46,031 bases of DNA from Lachnospiraceae bacterium (GCA_017521985.1 JAFXAZ010000043.1:1-46031); one strand, 5' to 3'; shown: positions 27,369 to 36,065, counted from the stretch's first letter. The notes: a model not told the origin generated them from the sequence alone. Made by a program: numbers and translations.

Positions 27369-28703
27369 ATGGATTTGTTTGAATATATGAGAAGCAACAA
27401 TATGGAAAAGGAAGCACCCCTGGCGGCGCGTATGCGTCCCCGTACGCTGGATGAGGTGGTGGGGCAGCAGCATATTATCGGCAAGGATAAGCTGTTATAT
27501 CGTGCCATTAAGGCGGATAAATTAAGCTCTATTATTTTTTATGGTCCGCCCGGTACCGGTAAGACTACTCTGGCAAAGGTAATTGCAGGAACCACCAGTG
27601 CGGAGTTTACCCAGATTAATGCTACGGTGGCAGGCAAAAAGGATATGGAAGAGGTGGTAAATAAGGCCAAGGACAATCAAGGTATGTATGGCCGGAAAAC
27701 CATTTTATTTGTGGACGAAATTCATCGTTTTAATAAGGGGCAGCAGGACTATTTATTGCCTTTTGTAGAGGATGGTACCATTATTTTGATTGGAGCGACT
27801 ACGGAAAATCCGTATTTTGAAGTAAACGGGGCTCTTTTGTCACGTTCCATTATTTTTGAATTAAAGCCTTTGGCAAGAGAGGATATCAAGGAACTGATTA
27901 AGATTGCAGTCTATGATTCTGACCGAGGTATGGGCGCGTACCATGGCGAGATTGAGGAGGATGCCCTGGAATTTCTTGCAGATATTTCCGGCGGAGATGC
28001 CAGACATGCTTTAAATGCTATTGAGTTGGGTCTTATGACGACAGACAGAAGTGCTGATGGTAAGATTCATATTACCTTGGAAGTGGCAGGACAGTGCATT
28101 CAAAAGAAAACGGTGCGTTACGATAAGGGCGGCGACAATCATTACGATACGATTTCAGCCTTTATCAAAAGTATGCGCGGCTCCGACCCGGATGCGGCAG
28201 TGTATTATCTGGCGCGCATGCTGTATGCAGGGGAGGATATTAAATTTATTGCAAGACGTATTATGATTTGCGCCAGTGAAGATGTGGGCAATGCAGACCC
28301 TATGGCTATCGTGGTGGCCACCAATGCCTGTATGGCTATTGAACGAATCGGTATGCCGGAAGCACAGATTATTTTGTCTCAGGCAGCAGCATATGTGGCC
28401 AGCGCACCCAAGTCCAATGCTTCTTGCAATGCCATTTTTGAGGCAAATGATGTAGTGGAAACTACCGGTTCACTGCCGATTCCAACGCACTTACAGGATG
28501 CACATTATAAAGGAGCAGCAAAATTAGGACGAGGAACCGGATATAAATATGCTCATGATTATCCAAATAATTATGTAGAGCAGCAGTACTTGCCGTATGA
28601 ATTAAACGGCAAGGAATTTTACAGACCAAGCGGAAATGGATACGAAGTAAAGATTAAAGAGCATTTAAAGAGAATTAAAAGGGAAGCAAGAGAGGATTTG
28701 TAG
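27369..28703 (+). CDS. rarA: Replication-associated recombination protein A (RarA/MgsA)
   Basis: A 444-residue AAA ATPase that acts at stalled replication forks together with single-strand binding protein. It opens with the RarA signature PLAARMRPRTLDEVVGQQHI. Walker A is YGPPGTGKTTLAK and Walker B is ILFVDEIHRFNKGQQD. Sensor 1 is LIGATTENPYFEVN and the arginine-finger region is LLSRSIIFELKPL. The C-terminal tetramerisation domain includes RMLYAGEDIKFIARRIMICASEDVGNADP and HLQDAHYKGA. Full length. It starts behind TAGGAG. Its stop codon lies within a palindrome shared with the convergent AraC-family gene; the two coding ends are only three bases apart and both proteins end in Arg-Glu-Asp-Leu. 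Confidence 0.96.
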   Translation: MDLFEYMRSNNMEKEAPLAARMRPRTLDEVVGQQHIIGKDKLLYRAIKADKLSSIIFYGPPGTGKTTLAKVIAGTTSAEFTQINATVAGKKDMEEVVNKAKDNQGMYGRKTILFVDEIHRFNKGQQDYLLPFVEDGTIILIGATTENPYFEVNGALLSRSIIFELKPLAREDIKELIKIAVYDSDRGMGAYHGEIEEDALEFLADISGGDARHALNAIELGLMTTDRSADGKIHITLEVAGQCIQKKTVRYDKGGDNHYDTISAFIKSMRGSDPDAAVYYLARMLYAGEDIKFIARRIMICASEDVGNADPMAIVVATNACMAIERIGMPEAQIILSQAAAYVASAPKSNASCNAIFEANDVVETTGSLPIPTHLQDAHYKGAAKLGRGTGYKYAHDYPNNYVEQQYLPYELNGKEFYRPSGNGYEVKIKEHLKRIKREAREDL

Positions 28704-28723
28704 GTTCTACAAATCCTCTCTTG
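28687..28723. repeat. 17-bp-arm palindrome containing two stop codons
   Basis: CAAGAGAGGATTTGTAG at 28687-28703 is perfectly inverted at 28707-28723 around a three-base loop (GTT). Each arm ends in the TAG stop of one of the two converging genes. No T run follows on either strand, so it is a strong hairpin but not a classical intrinsic terminator. Confidence 0.95.
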
Positions 28724-29510
28724 GCGAAGTGCCGTATTCTTTCTGGTAAGCCCTATAAAAGGAAGAATAGTCATTAAAACCCGCCTGTGCGGCGGCGTCG
28801 CCGATGCTCATGCCCTCTGCACAGAGTTCACGGACACGGGTTACCCGCTTGCGGCGTATATATTCATGGATGGTAAGACCGGTGGCTTTGTGAAAAGCCC
28901 TGCACAGATGATATTTGGATATAAAAAATTTTTCGTGCAAAAGATCAAGGGTGATATCTTCCGTATAGTGATTATTAATATAGAAGATAACGGACTTGAC
29001 CGGGCTGCCTGTAAGATCCGCATCGGAAAAGGTTGTAATTTTATTGATTAGGTATAAGATTTCTATTAAGGTGCTTTTGAGCACCGGAAACTGACCGTCA
29101 AGTGTATAGTCCTCGGAGTATTTTTTGTACCGTATGAATGCATCAAACAATCCGCTGGAGCGCACCAGGTCAGCAGGAATTTTATGGCCGGTGCCAATGG
29201 GGGCTTTAATAAACTGTGCTTCATAGTTAGTACAGCCATTTTCTACGAAAAACTGGGGATTTACCATTAAAATAACACGTCGGTAAGGAGTCGGGCTGTT
29301 GTGATAAATACGGTGGAACTCATGCTTGCGGATTACAATAATATCGCCGGGTTCTAACGTATAGGACTTGTCCTCCACCACGTACTTGGCATCGCCCTCT
29401 AAAAAAAGCAGAATTTCATATTCGTCATGGTTATGAAGCTTGAAATTAACATTAGATGGATCTGTTGAGAAGCTTTCATGGATACCATAAAATTTTGTTC
29501 GCATAATCAT
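28707..29510 (-). CDS. AraC-family regulator with N-terminal cupin
   Basis: A 267-residue soluble transcription regulator. Residues 1-120 form an AraC-type cupin that binds a small effector, seen in HNHDEYEILLFLEGDAKYVV and EPGDIIVIRKHEFHRI. Residues 165-265 form the two helix-turn-helix motifs, with DLLHEKFFISKYHLCRAFHKATG and IGDAAAQAGFNDYSSFYRAYQKEYG. It is divergent from the isomerase/dehydrogenase cassette that starts at 29668, so it is the obvious candidate regulator of that cassette. An 11-of-12 inverted repeat surrounds its own -10 region, suggesting that it or another protein controls it. Start ATG 29510 is the first of the frame; a weak ribosome site (GAGGT) precedes it. Confidence 0.93.
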   Translation of the reverse strand: MIMRTKFYGIHESFSTDPSNVNFKLHNHDEYEILLFLEGDAKYVVEDKSYTLEPGDIIVIRKHEFHRIYHNSPTPYRRVILMVNPQFFVENGCTNYEAQFIKAPIGTGHKIPADLVRSSGLFDAFIRYKKYSEDYTLDGQFPVLKSTLIEILYLINKITTFSDADLTGSPVKSVIFYINNHYTEDITLDLLHEKFFISKYHLCRAFHKATGLTIHEYIRRKRVTRVRELCAEGMSIGDAAAQAGFNDYSSFYRAYQKEYGTSPREDL

Positions 29511-29520
29511 ACCTCTACAT

Positions 29521-29554
29521 TGCTGTTATGTACTTATATTAATACATGACAGCA
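29521..29554. promoter_or_regulatory. Inverted repeat overlapping the AraC gene promoter (possible operator)
   Basis: TGCTGTTATGTA (29521-29532) is inverted at 29543-29554 with 11 of 12 bases matching, across a 10-base AT-rich centre. The centre holds the predicted -10 of the minus-strand AraC gene. It could be a binding site for a dimeric regulator or a stem in the leader. Confidence 0.6.
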
Positions 29555-29564
29555 ATTTTTGCAA
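29536..29564 (-). promoter_or_regulatory. Putative promoter of the cupin-AraC gene
   Basis: The minus strand reads TTGCAA (29559-29564), a 17-base spacer, then TAATAT (29536-29541), about 25 bases upstream of the ATG. The plus-strand promoter of the divergent cassette must also lie within 29555-29667; only weak candidates such as TTGTAA near 29598 are visible. Confidence 0.5.
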
Positions 29565-29667
29565 TGTTAAAGGCAAAATCAAGAAAGTTATTTTGTAAAG
29601 AATGTGTTATTGTAAAAATATCTTAAGATAATGTTGTGACAATAAATGAAAAAAGAAAGGAATAGGT

Positions 29668-30528
29668 ATGATGGCATACGAAAAAATCAGTGGTTTCTCA
29701 GATGAGATTGAAAAGTCAATTGATGTGCAGTTTGAAGTATTAAACAAATTGAATATCAAGTATTTTGAAGTAAGAGGTGTTGATGGTAAGAATATTTCTA
29801 CATTAAGCGATGAGGAGGTTCTTACATTAAAATCTAAAATGGAGCAGTATGGAATTAAAGTTTCTTCTATCGGTTCCCCAATTGGTAAAATTAAAATTGA
29901 AGAAGACTTTGCACCACATTTCGAAGTGTTTAAACATGTTGTAAACATTGCAAAGACTCTCGGTACAAAGTATATCAGAATGTTCAGCTTTTATCATGAA
30001 GGCGGTGACGAATGGACTGCAGAAGAGAGAGAAGAAGTGCTTGCACGCCTTCGTCAGATGATTGCTTATGCAAAGGAACAAGGTGTTATTTTACTTCATG
30101 AAAATGAAAAGGGAATTTACGGTGATACTGCTGACAGATGTATTGATGTGATGAAAGAATTGGGCTGTGAACATTTCAGAGCAGTATTTGACCCGGCAAA
30201 TTTTGTACAGTGCGGTCAGGATACCAGGTACGCATTTGACAATTTGAAGGAATATGTGGAATATATGCATATTAAAGACGCTCGCTTTGAAGATGGCAAG
30301 GTAGTTCCGGCAGGTATGGGCGACGGAAATGTTGCATATGTTTTGAAGGAACTTTTTGAAAATGGTTATCAGGGCTTCTTATCCTTAGAGCCACACCTTG
30401 GCAGCTTTGAAGGTCTTGCAGCTTTGGAGTTGGATGACAAGATGGAAGGTCTTCCTAAGGGCGGTGAGGGTACCTTTACCCTTGCGTATCGTGCTCTTTG
30501 TGATATTCTCGAAGAAATAAAATTTTAA
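29668..30528 (+). CDS. Sugar phosphate isomerase/epimerase-like TIM barrel protein (first copy)
   Basis: A 286-residue xylose-isomerase-like TIM barrel. The metal-binding residues typical of the superfamily are recognisable: Glu in ILLHENEKGIYG, Asp in AVFDPANFVQCG, His in YMHIKDARFED and Glu in FLSLEPHLGSFEG. Members isomerise or epimerise keto-sugars and inosose derivatives, or cleave keto-glycosides; the name sugar phosphate is historical. ATG 29668 is followed directly by a second ATG, and AGAAAGGAATAGG is the ribosome site. It is the first gene of a cassette alternating with Gfo/Idh/MocA dehydrogenases and is divergent from the cupin-AraC regulator. The exact substrate cannot be read from sequence. 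Confidence 0.88.
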   Translation: MMAYEKISGFSDEIEKSIDVQFEVLNKLNIKYFEVRGVDGKNISTLSDEEVLTLKSKMEQYGIKVSSIGSPIGKIKIEEDFAPHFEVFKHVVNIAKTLGTKYIRMFSFYHEGGDEWTAEEREEVLARLRQMIAYAKEQGVILLHENEKGIYGDTADRCIDVMKELGCEHFRAVFDPANFVQCGQDTRYAFDNLKEYVEYMHIKDARFEDGKVVPAGMGDGNVAYVLKELFENGYQGFLSLEPHLGSFEGLAALELDDKMEGLPKGGEGTFTLAYRALCDILEEIKF

Positions 30529-30567
30529 ATAAACATGGCTGGAAGATGCCCTGGAAAGGAATGTATT

Positions 30568-31728
30568 ATGGAGAAAGTAAGATTAGGTGTCGTTGGATTT
30601 GGTAACATGGGAACCAGTCATGTGGCCAATATTATGAATGGAAAAGTGCCCAATATGGTGGTAGGAGCAGTGTGTGACAATGTACCGGCCAGATTAGAGG
30701 CTGTAAAGGCAAAATATCCGGATATGCCGGTATTTGCAAATGCAACTGATTTATTTAAGAGTGGACTTTGCGATGCGGTTATTATTGCCACACCACATTA
30801 TGATCATCCAAGCCTTGCAATCGAAGCATTTGAGTGTGGCTTACACGTTATTACCGAAAAACCGGCAGGTGTATATACCATGCAGGTAAAGGAAATGAAT
30901 GAGGCTGCTGCAAAGAGCGACAAAAAATTCGGTATTATGTATAACCAGCGTACCAACCCGGTATATCAGAAGTTGAGACAAATGATTCAAAGGGGTGATT
31001 TGGGGCATATTAAACGTGTTACCTGGATTATTACCAACTGGTACAGACCACAGGCTTACCATGACAGTAGCACCTGGAGAAGTACCTGGGCAACAGAAGG
31101 CGGCGGTGCGTTAATTAATCAGAATCCACATCAGTTGGATTTATGGCAATGGATGTTTGGTATGCCGGACAGAATCTGGGCAAGAGTAGGCTTTGGCAAG
31201 TATTACGACATCGAAGTAGACGATGATGTAATGGCATATTTTGAATATGACAATGGCACAACCGGTGAATATATTACTGCTACCGGCGAAGCACCGGGCA
31301 CAAACCGTCTGGAAATTGCCTGTGATATGGGTAGAGTTGTAGTAGAAAATAATATCATTACCTTTGACAGAAATGTAATTTCTGAAAGAGAACACAATAA
31401 GGTAAATACCAAGCCATTTGGAAAACCGGAATGCTGGGAATGCAAGGTTCCTGCAGATACTTCCGGCGGTGAACAGCACGTGGGTATTTTCAAAAACTTT
31501 GCCAATGCAGTGTTAAATGATACAGAACTGCTGGCTCCGGGCGAAGAAGGAATCAACGGTCTTACCATTTCCAATGCAATTCATTTAAGTGGCTGGACCG
31601 GTGAGATTGTAGACGTAAAGAACTTCCCTCATGAAAGATTCTATGAGTTATTACAGGAGAAAATCAGGACCTCTACGGTAGTAAAGAAAGAATCACAGGT
31701 GGTAGTAGATAATTCAAATACATACTAA
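30568..31728 (+). CDS. Gfo/Idh/MocA-family oxidoreductase (first copy)
   Basis: A 386-residue NAD(P)-dependent sugar or polyol dehydrogenase. The chosen ATG at 30568 gives MEKVRLGVVGFGNMGTSH, placing the Rossmann glycine motif (GFGNMG) at the N-terminus and behind AAAGGAATG; an upstream ATG at 30535 would add 11 residues unlike the family. HVITEKPAG carries the catalytic lysine of the EKP motif. WATEGGGALINQNPHQLDLW supplies the conserved substrate-binding and active-site His/Asp region. The C-terminal beta sheet domain is complete. It lies 39 bases after the first isomerase-like gene. It is longer than the second copy in this cassette (318 residues), mainly through its C-terminal part, so the two probably act on different substrates. 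Confidence 0.92.
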   Translation: MEKVRLGVVGFGNMGTSHVANIMNGKVPNMVVGAVCDNVPARLEAVKAKYPDMPVFANATDLFKSGLCDAVIIATPHYDHPSLAIEAFECGLHVITEKPAGVYTMQVKEMNEAAAKSDKKFGIMYNQRTNPVYQKLRQMIQRGDLGHIKRVTWIITNWYRPQAYHDSSTWRSTWATEGGGALINQNPHQLDLWQWMFGMPDRIWARVGFGKYYDIEVDDDVMAYFEYDNGTTGEYITATGEAPGTNRLEIACDMGRVVVENNIITFDRNVISEREHNKVNTKPFGKPECWECKVPADTSGGEQHVGIFKNFANAVLNDTELLAPGEEGINGLTISNAIHLSGWTGEIVDVKNFPHERFYELLQEKIRTSTVVKKESQVVVDNSNTY

Positions 31729-31769
31729 GCATACGTATAGAGCTTGAGTATGAAGAATAGGAGAAGCAT

Positions 31770-32534
31770 ATGGACAGACAGATTGGTGCACAATATTATA
31801 CATTAAGAAATTTTGCAAAAACAATAGAAGATTTTGAAGAAACCTGCCGAAAGGTAAAAGAGATCGGTTACAAGCTGGTTCAGATTTCCGGAACTCCTTT
31901 GGGCGCGGCAGAGATGAAGGAAGTATTGGATAAATATGGCTTAAAGGTAGTCACCACCCACAGAAACTTTGACGATTTCCTAAATAACCTGGATGAAGTG
32001 ATGGAATACAATAGAACTTTAGATTGTGAGCTTTGTGGCGTGGGTTCTATGCCACCGAGATACCGCGGCAGTGCCGAAGGTGTAAGTCAGTTTATTAAAG
32101 AAATGAACGAGGTTGCAGCCAAAATTAAAGAGGCAGGTTTATACTTTGGATACCACAACCATGCATTTGAGTTTGTAAAAATTGACGGCAAATTTATTAT
32201 GGACCGCTTAATAGAAGAGTCAGACCCGGATGCAGTGAAGTTTATCGTAGATACATACTGGCTGCAGTTTGGCGGCATGAATCCGGTAAAATTTATCAAA
32301 AAGCTGGGTGAAAGAGCCATGGCGATTCATTTTAAAGATTTAAAGATGAGCCTCGATAGCAAAGCAGAAATTGCTGAAGTAGGCGAAGGTAATCTGGACT
32401 GGGATGACATTATTGCTGCCTGCGACGAAGCAGGTGCAAAATGGGCTTTGGTAGAGCAGGATATCTGTCAGAGAGACCCATTTGAATCTATCAAAATGAG
32501 TTATGAGTATTTGAAGACAAAAGGCTTTTACTAG
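31770..32534 (+). CDS. Sugar phosphate isomerase/epimerase-like TIM barrel protein (second copy)
   Basis: A 254-residue TIM barrel of the xylose-isomerase-like superfamily, related to but clearly different from the 29668 gene product. Metal-site residues are seen at FGYHNHAFEF, KFIVDTYWLQFGG, AIHFKDLKM and WALVEQDICQ. The N-terminus MDRQIGAQYYTLRNFAKT resembles enzymes annotated as inosose or keto-sugar isomerases. It starts at 31770 behind AATAGGAGAAGC and is followed after eight bases by the second dehydrogenase gene. The sequence shows the fold and probable metal dependence. The reaction is inferred from its dehydrogenase neighbours. Confidence 0.9.
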   Translation: MDRQIGAQYYTLRNFAKTIEDFEETCRKVKEIGYKLVQISGTPLGAAEMKEVLDKYGLKVVTTHRNFDDFLNNLDEVMEYNRTLDCELCGVGSMPPRYRGSAEGVSQFIKEMNEVAAKIKEAGLYFGYHNHAFEFVKIDGKFIMDRLIEESDPDAVKFIVDTYWLQFGGMNPVKFIKKLGERAMAIHFKDLKMSLDSKAEIAEVGEGNLDWDDIIAACDEAGAKWALVEQDICQRDPFESIKMSYEYLKTKGFY

Positions 32535-32542
32535 GAGGCAAT

Positions 32543-33499
32543 ATGAAAAACGTTTGTATCGTTGGCTACGGGGCAATCGGACCAGTACATGCCAAAGCGT
32601 TAGAAGTGGTTGAGCACGCGAAATTATATGCTGTCTGTGATATTGACGCAGGGAAACGTGCTTTGTGTAAAGAAAAATATGATGTGCTGGAGTATGATGA
32701 TTTTGATATCATGCTTCAGAATAAGGACATTGATACGGTTCATATCTGTACTCCTCACTATCTTCACTTTGAAATGATAAAAAAGGCACTTGCTGCCGGT
32801 AAAGATGTGGTAGTGGAAAAGCCGGTTACCATGACCAGAGAAGAGTTCGAGACATTGCAGGGGCTTCAAGGTGTGGAACGAGTTTGCGTGGTATTGCAAA
32901 ATCGTTTAAATCCTTGCGTGCAGAAGCTAAAGGAAATCCTGGAAAGCGGAGAGCTTGGTGCTGTAAAGGCTGCCAAAGGAATCTTAACCTGGCACCGCGA
33001 CAAGGCTTATTACGAAGGCGGTGCATGGCGTGGCAAATGGGCCACCGAGGGTGGTGGTGCTCTGATTAATCAGGCGGTTCATACCCTGGACTATTTCTGC
33101 TATCTGATTGGCGATGTGAAAAATGTGAAAGCAAATATGTCAAACTATTCGCTGGAAGGGGTAATAGAAGTAGAGGACACGGTCACAGCTTACCTGGAAT
33201 TAGAGGATGGAGTGAAAGGCATTTTCTTTGCAACCAACGCTTATGCAGAAAATTCTGCCCCATTTTTTGAAGTCTCTTTCGAAAAAGGAACAGCCAGATA
33301 CATGGACAAGAAGCTGTGGGTAAACGGCACACTTTTGGAGGAGGATAAAGCGCCTTCTACCGGAAAAGCTTACTGGGGTAACAGTCATACCACGCTTTTA
33401 AGGAAATATTATGATGAGCACAAATACTTTACCGTGGCAGATGCGAGAGAGACCATGGAGACCGTGTTTGCGATGTATGAAAGTGCTTTGCAAAAGTAA
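32543..33499 (+). CDS. Gfo/Idh/MocA-family oxidoreductase (second copy)
   Basis: A 318-residue dehydrogenase with N-terminal Rossmann motif VCIVGYGAIGPVHAKAL, EKP-type active site DVVVEKPVTMTREE and the substrate-region motif KWATEGGGALINQAVHTLDY, nearly the same as in the 30568 gene. It follows the second isomerase-like gene by eight bases behind AGGAGGC, so both are translated together. A strong terminator 21 bases after its stop ends the four-gene cassette. It probably oxidises or reduces a sugar or inositol-like hydroxyl using NAD(P). The two dehydrogenases in one cassette suggest either two steps on one substrate or two related substrates. Confidence 0.93.
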   Translation: MKNVCIVGYGAIGPVHAKALEVVEHAKLYAVCDIDAGKRALCKEKYDVLEYDDFDIMLQNKDIDTVHICTPHYLHFEMIKKALAAGKDVVVEKPVTMTREEFETLQGLQGVERVCVVLQNRLNPCVQKLKEILESGELGAVKAAKGILTWHRDKAYYEGGAWRGKWATEGGGALINQAVHTLDYFCYLIGDVKNVKANMSNYSLEGVIEVEDTVTAYLELEDGVKGIFFATNAYAENSAPFFEVSFEKGTARYMDKKLWVNGTLLEEDKAPSTGKAYWGNSHTTLLRKYYDEHKYFTVADARETMETVFAMYESALQK

Positions 33500-33519
33500 A
33501 AAAATATAGAAATAGCAGG

Positions 33520-33562
33520 AGCAGAAGAGGGGCAAGAGCCCTTTTCCTGCTCTATTTTTTGT
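33520..33562 (+). terminator. Intrinsic terminator of the isomerase/dehydrogenase cassette
   Basis: GAGCAG (33520-33525) pairs with CTGCTC (33548-33553). An inner GGGC/GCCC stem with a four-base loop and wobble pairs continues the helix. A T-rich run at 33554-33562 follows. Confidence 0.9.
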
Positions 33563-33596
33563 TTGGTAGGATGGTTTCAAAATGATGCTTTACAAG
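33562..33596 (+). promoter_or_regulatory. 35-bp conserved block, copy A (candidate AraC operator)
   Basis: Starts GTTTGGTAGG, contains GGTTTCAAAATGA and ends TTTACAA. It matches the block at 36066-36100 at 32 of 35 bases, in the same orientation, 144 bases upstream of the AraC gene at 33741. Its TTTCAAAAT (33576-33584) is also inverted as ATTTTGAAA at 33614-33622. A separate weak promoter (TTTACA at 33663-33668, TAATTG at 33685-33690) lies nearer the gene. Confidence 0.72.
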
Positions 33597-33740
33597 AAAA
33601 AAACAAACATGTTATTTTGAAAGTGTAAATTGGTATTTCCTGCTCATTTGCAATTTCCAGTTTTTACAATTTGAGGAATGCCCATAATTGTGGTACATTA
33701 TGTCGAGATAGAGATTATTTTTTCGGGGAGGGTACTGAAG

Positions 33741-36011
33741 ATGTGGAAGAACAAAAAAAGTAGAAGTAAAAGCTATTATAAGAAGTTTTTTTCAAATTTC
33801 CTGATAGTATTACTCGTGCCGATGTTGACCATTGTAATGATATTTTTAACGGCACAGAGCATTGTAAAAGAACAAATTGTAATGGCCAGTAAAAATACAT
33901 TAAATCAATTTTTCCGCAATGTAGATAATATTTTGGCAGAAGGCCAGGAAATTTGTGTGACAATAGCAAATGACAGCAAGTGCAGTCTTCTTGTACCTTC
34001 TGTATCTGCGGATTTTAAAAGAAGGACTTATGTGGGATATGAAATACAGCAAATGCTGGGGAATTTTAGAAGTGAGAAATATGCAGATATTTTTGTATAT
34101 TTCCCGGGAGTGGATTATGTGATATCAGGGGTTCATGCAGCAGGTACCTTGGAGTTCTATCAAGAAGCCTACTATGATAACAAAGATATTTCCTATGAAG
34201 AGCTTCAGACAGTCGTAGAATATCCAAAAGGGAAGCCTGTGATTATGAACGTGAATGGAAAGCAGGAGGGCTCCTATTTATGTATTACCATGAAGCAAAA
34301 CCAATCTAAAAATGAGTATTATAATTATGTAGTAGTTATTATGCTAAGTCCAAGTTACATAGAGACTTTGATGCATGGGGTGGAAGGGGATAGCCAGATT
34401 GGTGTTTCTATGATTTTTGATGCATCAAAGCAGTTGCTTCGATACACAGGAGATTCCGAAGGCATGTTTCATTTGGAGGGATATAACGAAGCAGAGAATT
34501 TATATAATGAGAGCTTTGGAAAAGATAAATATATTATGCAGGTACGTCCATCAGATACTCTAGATGCTTATTATGCATATGCTGTACCGCAAGCCTATTT
34601 CTGGAAGAAATTATTTTTCTTATACATGGTATGTGGGCTTGGTGTAGTAGCCACGGTAATTCTCGGCATTTGGGTAGCAAGAAGGCAGGCGAAAAAAACA
34701 TATGAGCCATTAGGGAAGCTTGTGGATGACCTTCAGAAGCCGGGTAAGAAGCAATACGATGTAAAAGCCCATACGGAATTTGAATTTATCGAGGAACTTT
34801 TCAAAGAGGAAGGGGAAACAAATCTGGCTTTGAATAAAGTGATTCGTAAAGATGAGAAAAAGAAACGAGATAATTTTATTTTCTCTATTTTAAATGGTAA
34901 TGTAAATGTATCCGGTGAGGAAGAGGATTGTTTCGCAGAAAACGGCATGTCCTTATGTTCGGACTGTTTTTGTGTTGCTTTGCTTCGAGTAGAGCAGCCT
35001 TGCAATGTAGAGAAAGAATTAACATCCTTTGCTGTATTCAATATATTTGAAGAGCTTTGTAACCGGGAATATAGGGGATATGTGGTTGCTTTACGTGAAT
35101 TGGAATATGTTCTATTGGTAAATCTTTATACAGAGGAGGACAAAGAAGCATTACGTCTGCTTTTGGAGGAAGGAAAAAACTTCTTTAGCCAAAAATGCGG
35201 AATGGGTCTTACCATGGGAGTCAGTACGGTACAGGCAGGCATTTCAGGGATACCACTTGCATACGAGGAGGCAAAACATGCGTTAGAGTATCGTTTCCTA
35301 TTGGGAACAGAACTTATCATAGATTATGCGGATATTTCAACACGGGAATTTAAATATTTACAAACCTCAGAGATGAAGGTACTTCATGTGGTGATGGATT
35401 ATCTGACTGACGGTGAAGAAGATACAGAAGCTATTTGGATCATAGATGATTTATTGGACGATTACAGAATCGACAGGGATGCTTCGCTGGAAGCAGTGGA
35501 ATGCTTTAGAATAGAAGTCATTACCTCCTTGCATAGAATATTGATACAGGAAGGCGATTGGACGCAGGAGTGGAAGGAACGCGTGATGAAGCTTTCCAAT
35601 CGGAACAGTCTGGAAGATTTTAAACAGTATTTTGCAGATATTTTAAAAGAGCTGTATTATAAGAAGCGAGTAAAGGCTACGGAAGAGAATGTCTGCGGAA
35701 AGGTTATGGAATATATTGAACAGCATTATGGAGAGGAACAATTGTCCAGGACACTGCTAGGGGAACTGTTTGAAATTGCGCCGGGTTACTTATCTACCTT
35801 ATTTAAAGAAAAATATCGATTTACGATACCGGAATATATTGCATTAACCAGAATTAACCATGCCAAAGAACAGCTTAGAGATACCGAAGATACCATTCAG
35901 GAAATCGCCAGTCAGAATGGATATGTAAACAGTAATTCCTTTACCAGAGCATTTAAGCGGCAGGAGGGTATTACACCTAGTGCTTATAGAGAGCTTTTTA
36001 GAAACGAATAA
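33741..36011 (+). CDS. AraC-family regulator with two membrane spans and extracellular sensor
   Basis: A 756-residue YesN-type regulator. ATG 33741 is chosen because GGGGAGGG precedes it and it places the first membrane span correctly; the frame extends to 33678 without a ribosome site. Order: short basic N-terminus, membrane span at about 18-42 (FLIVLLVPMLTIVMIFLTA), an outer sensor domain of about 250 residues, second span at about 290-312 (MVCGLGVVATVILGIWVA), a cytoplasmic linker domain, and the AraC HTH pair in the last 100 residues (LLGELFEIAPGYLSTLFKEKY, then IASQNGYVNSNSFTRAFKRQEG). It sits directly upstream of the ABC importer genes and presumably switches them on in response to an extracellular sugar. 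The same 35-bp block precedes both transcription units. Confidence 0.93.
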   Translation: MWKNKKSRSKSYYKKFFSNFLIVLLVPMLTIVMIFLTAQSIVKEQIVMASKNTLNQFFRNVDNILAEGQEICVTIANDSKCSLLVPSVSADFKRRTYVGYEIQQMLGNFRSEKYADIFVYFPGVDYVISGVHAAGTLEFYQEAYYDNKDISYEELQTVVEYPKGKPVIMNVNGKQEGSYLCITMKQNQSKNEYYNYVVVIMLSPSYIETLMHGVEGDSQIGVSMIFDASKQLLRYTGDSEGMFHLEGYNEAENLYNESFGKDKYIMQVRPSDTLDAYYAYAVPQAYFWKKLFFLYMVCGLGVVATVILGIWVARRQAKKTYEPLGKLVDDLQKPGKKQYDVKAHTEFEFIEELFKEEGETNLALNKVIRKDEKKKRDNFIFSILNGNVNVSGEEEDCFAENGMSLCSDCFCVALLRVEQPCNVEKELTSFAVFNIFEELCNREYRGYVVALRELEYVLLVNLYTEEDKEALRLLLEEGKNFFSQKCGMGLTMGVSTVQAGISGIPLAYEEAKHALEYRFLLGTELIIDYADISTREFKYLQTSEMKVLHVVMDYLTDGEEDTEAIWIIDDLLDDYRIDRDASLEAVECFRIEVITSLHRILIQEGDWTQEWKERVMKLSNRNSLEDFKQYFADILKELYYKKRVKATEENVCGKVMEYIEQHYGEEQLSRTLLGELFEIAPGYLSTLFKEKYRFTIPEYIALTRINHAKEQLRDTEDTIQEIASQNGYVNSNSFTRAFKRQEGITPSAYRELFRNE

Positions 36012-36020
36012 ATATGAGAT

Positions 36021-36064
36021 AGCCGGAGAAGCCTTGAAAAACGGGCATCTTCGGCTGTTATTTT
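36021..36064 (+). terminator. Intrinsic terminator of the AraC regulator gene
   Basis: AGCCGGAGAAGCC (36021-36033) pairs with 36044-36056 with one wobble and one mismatch, around a 10-base loop. A T-rich tail (TTATTTTC) follows. Confidence 0.8.
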
Positions 36065-36065
36065 C

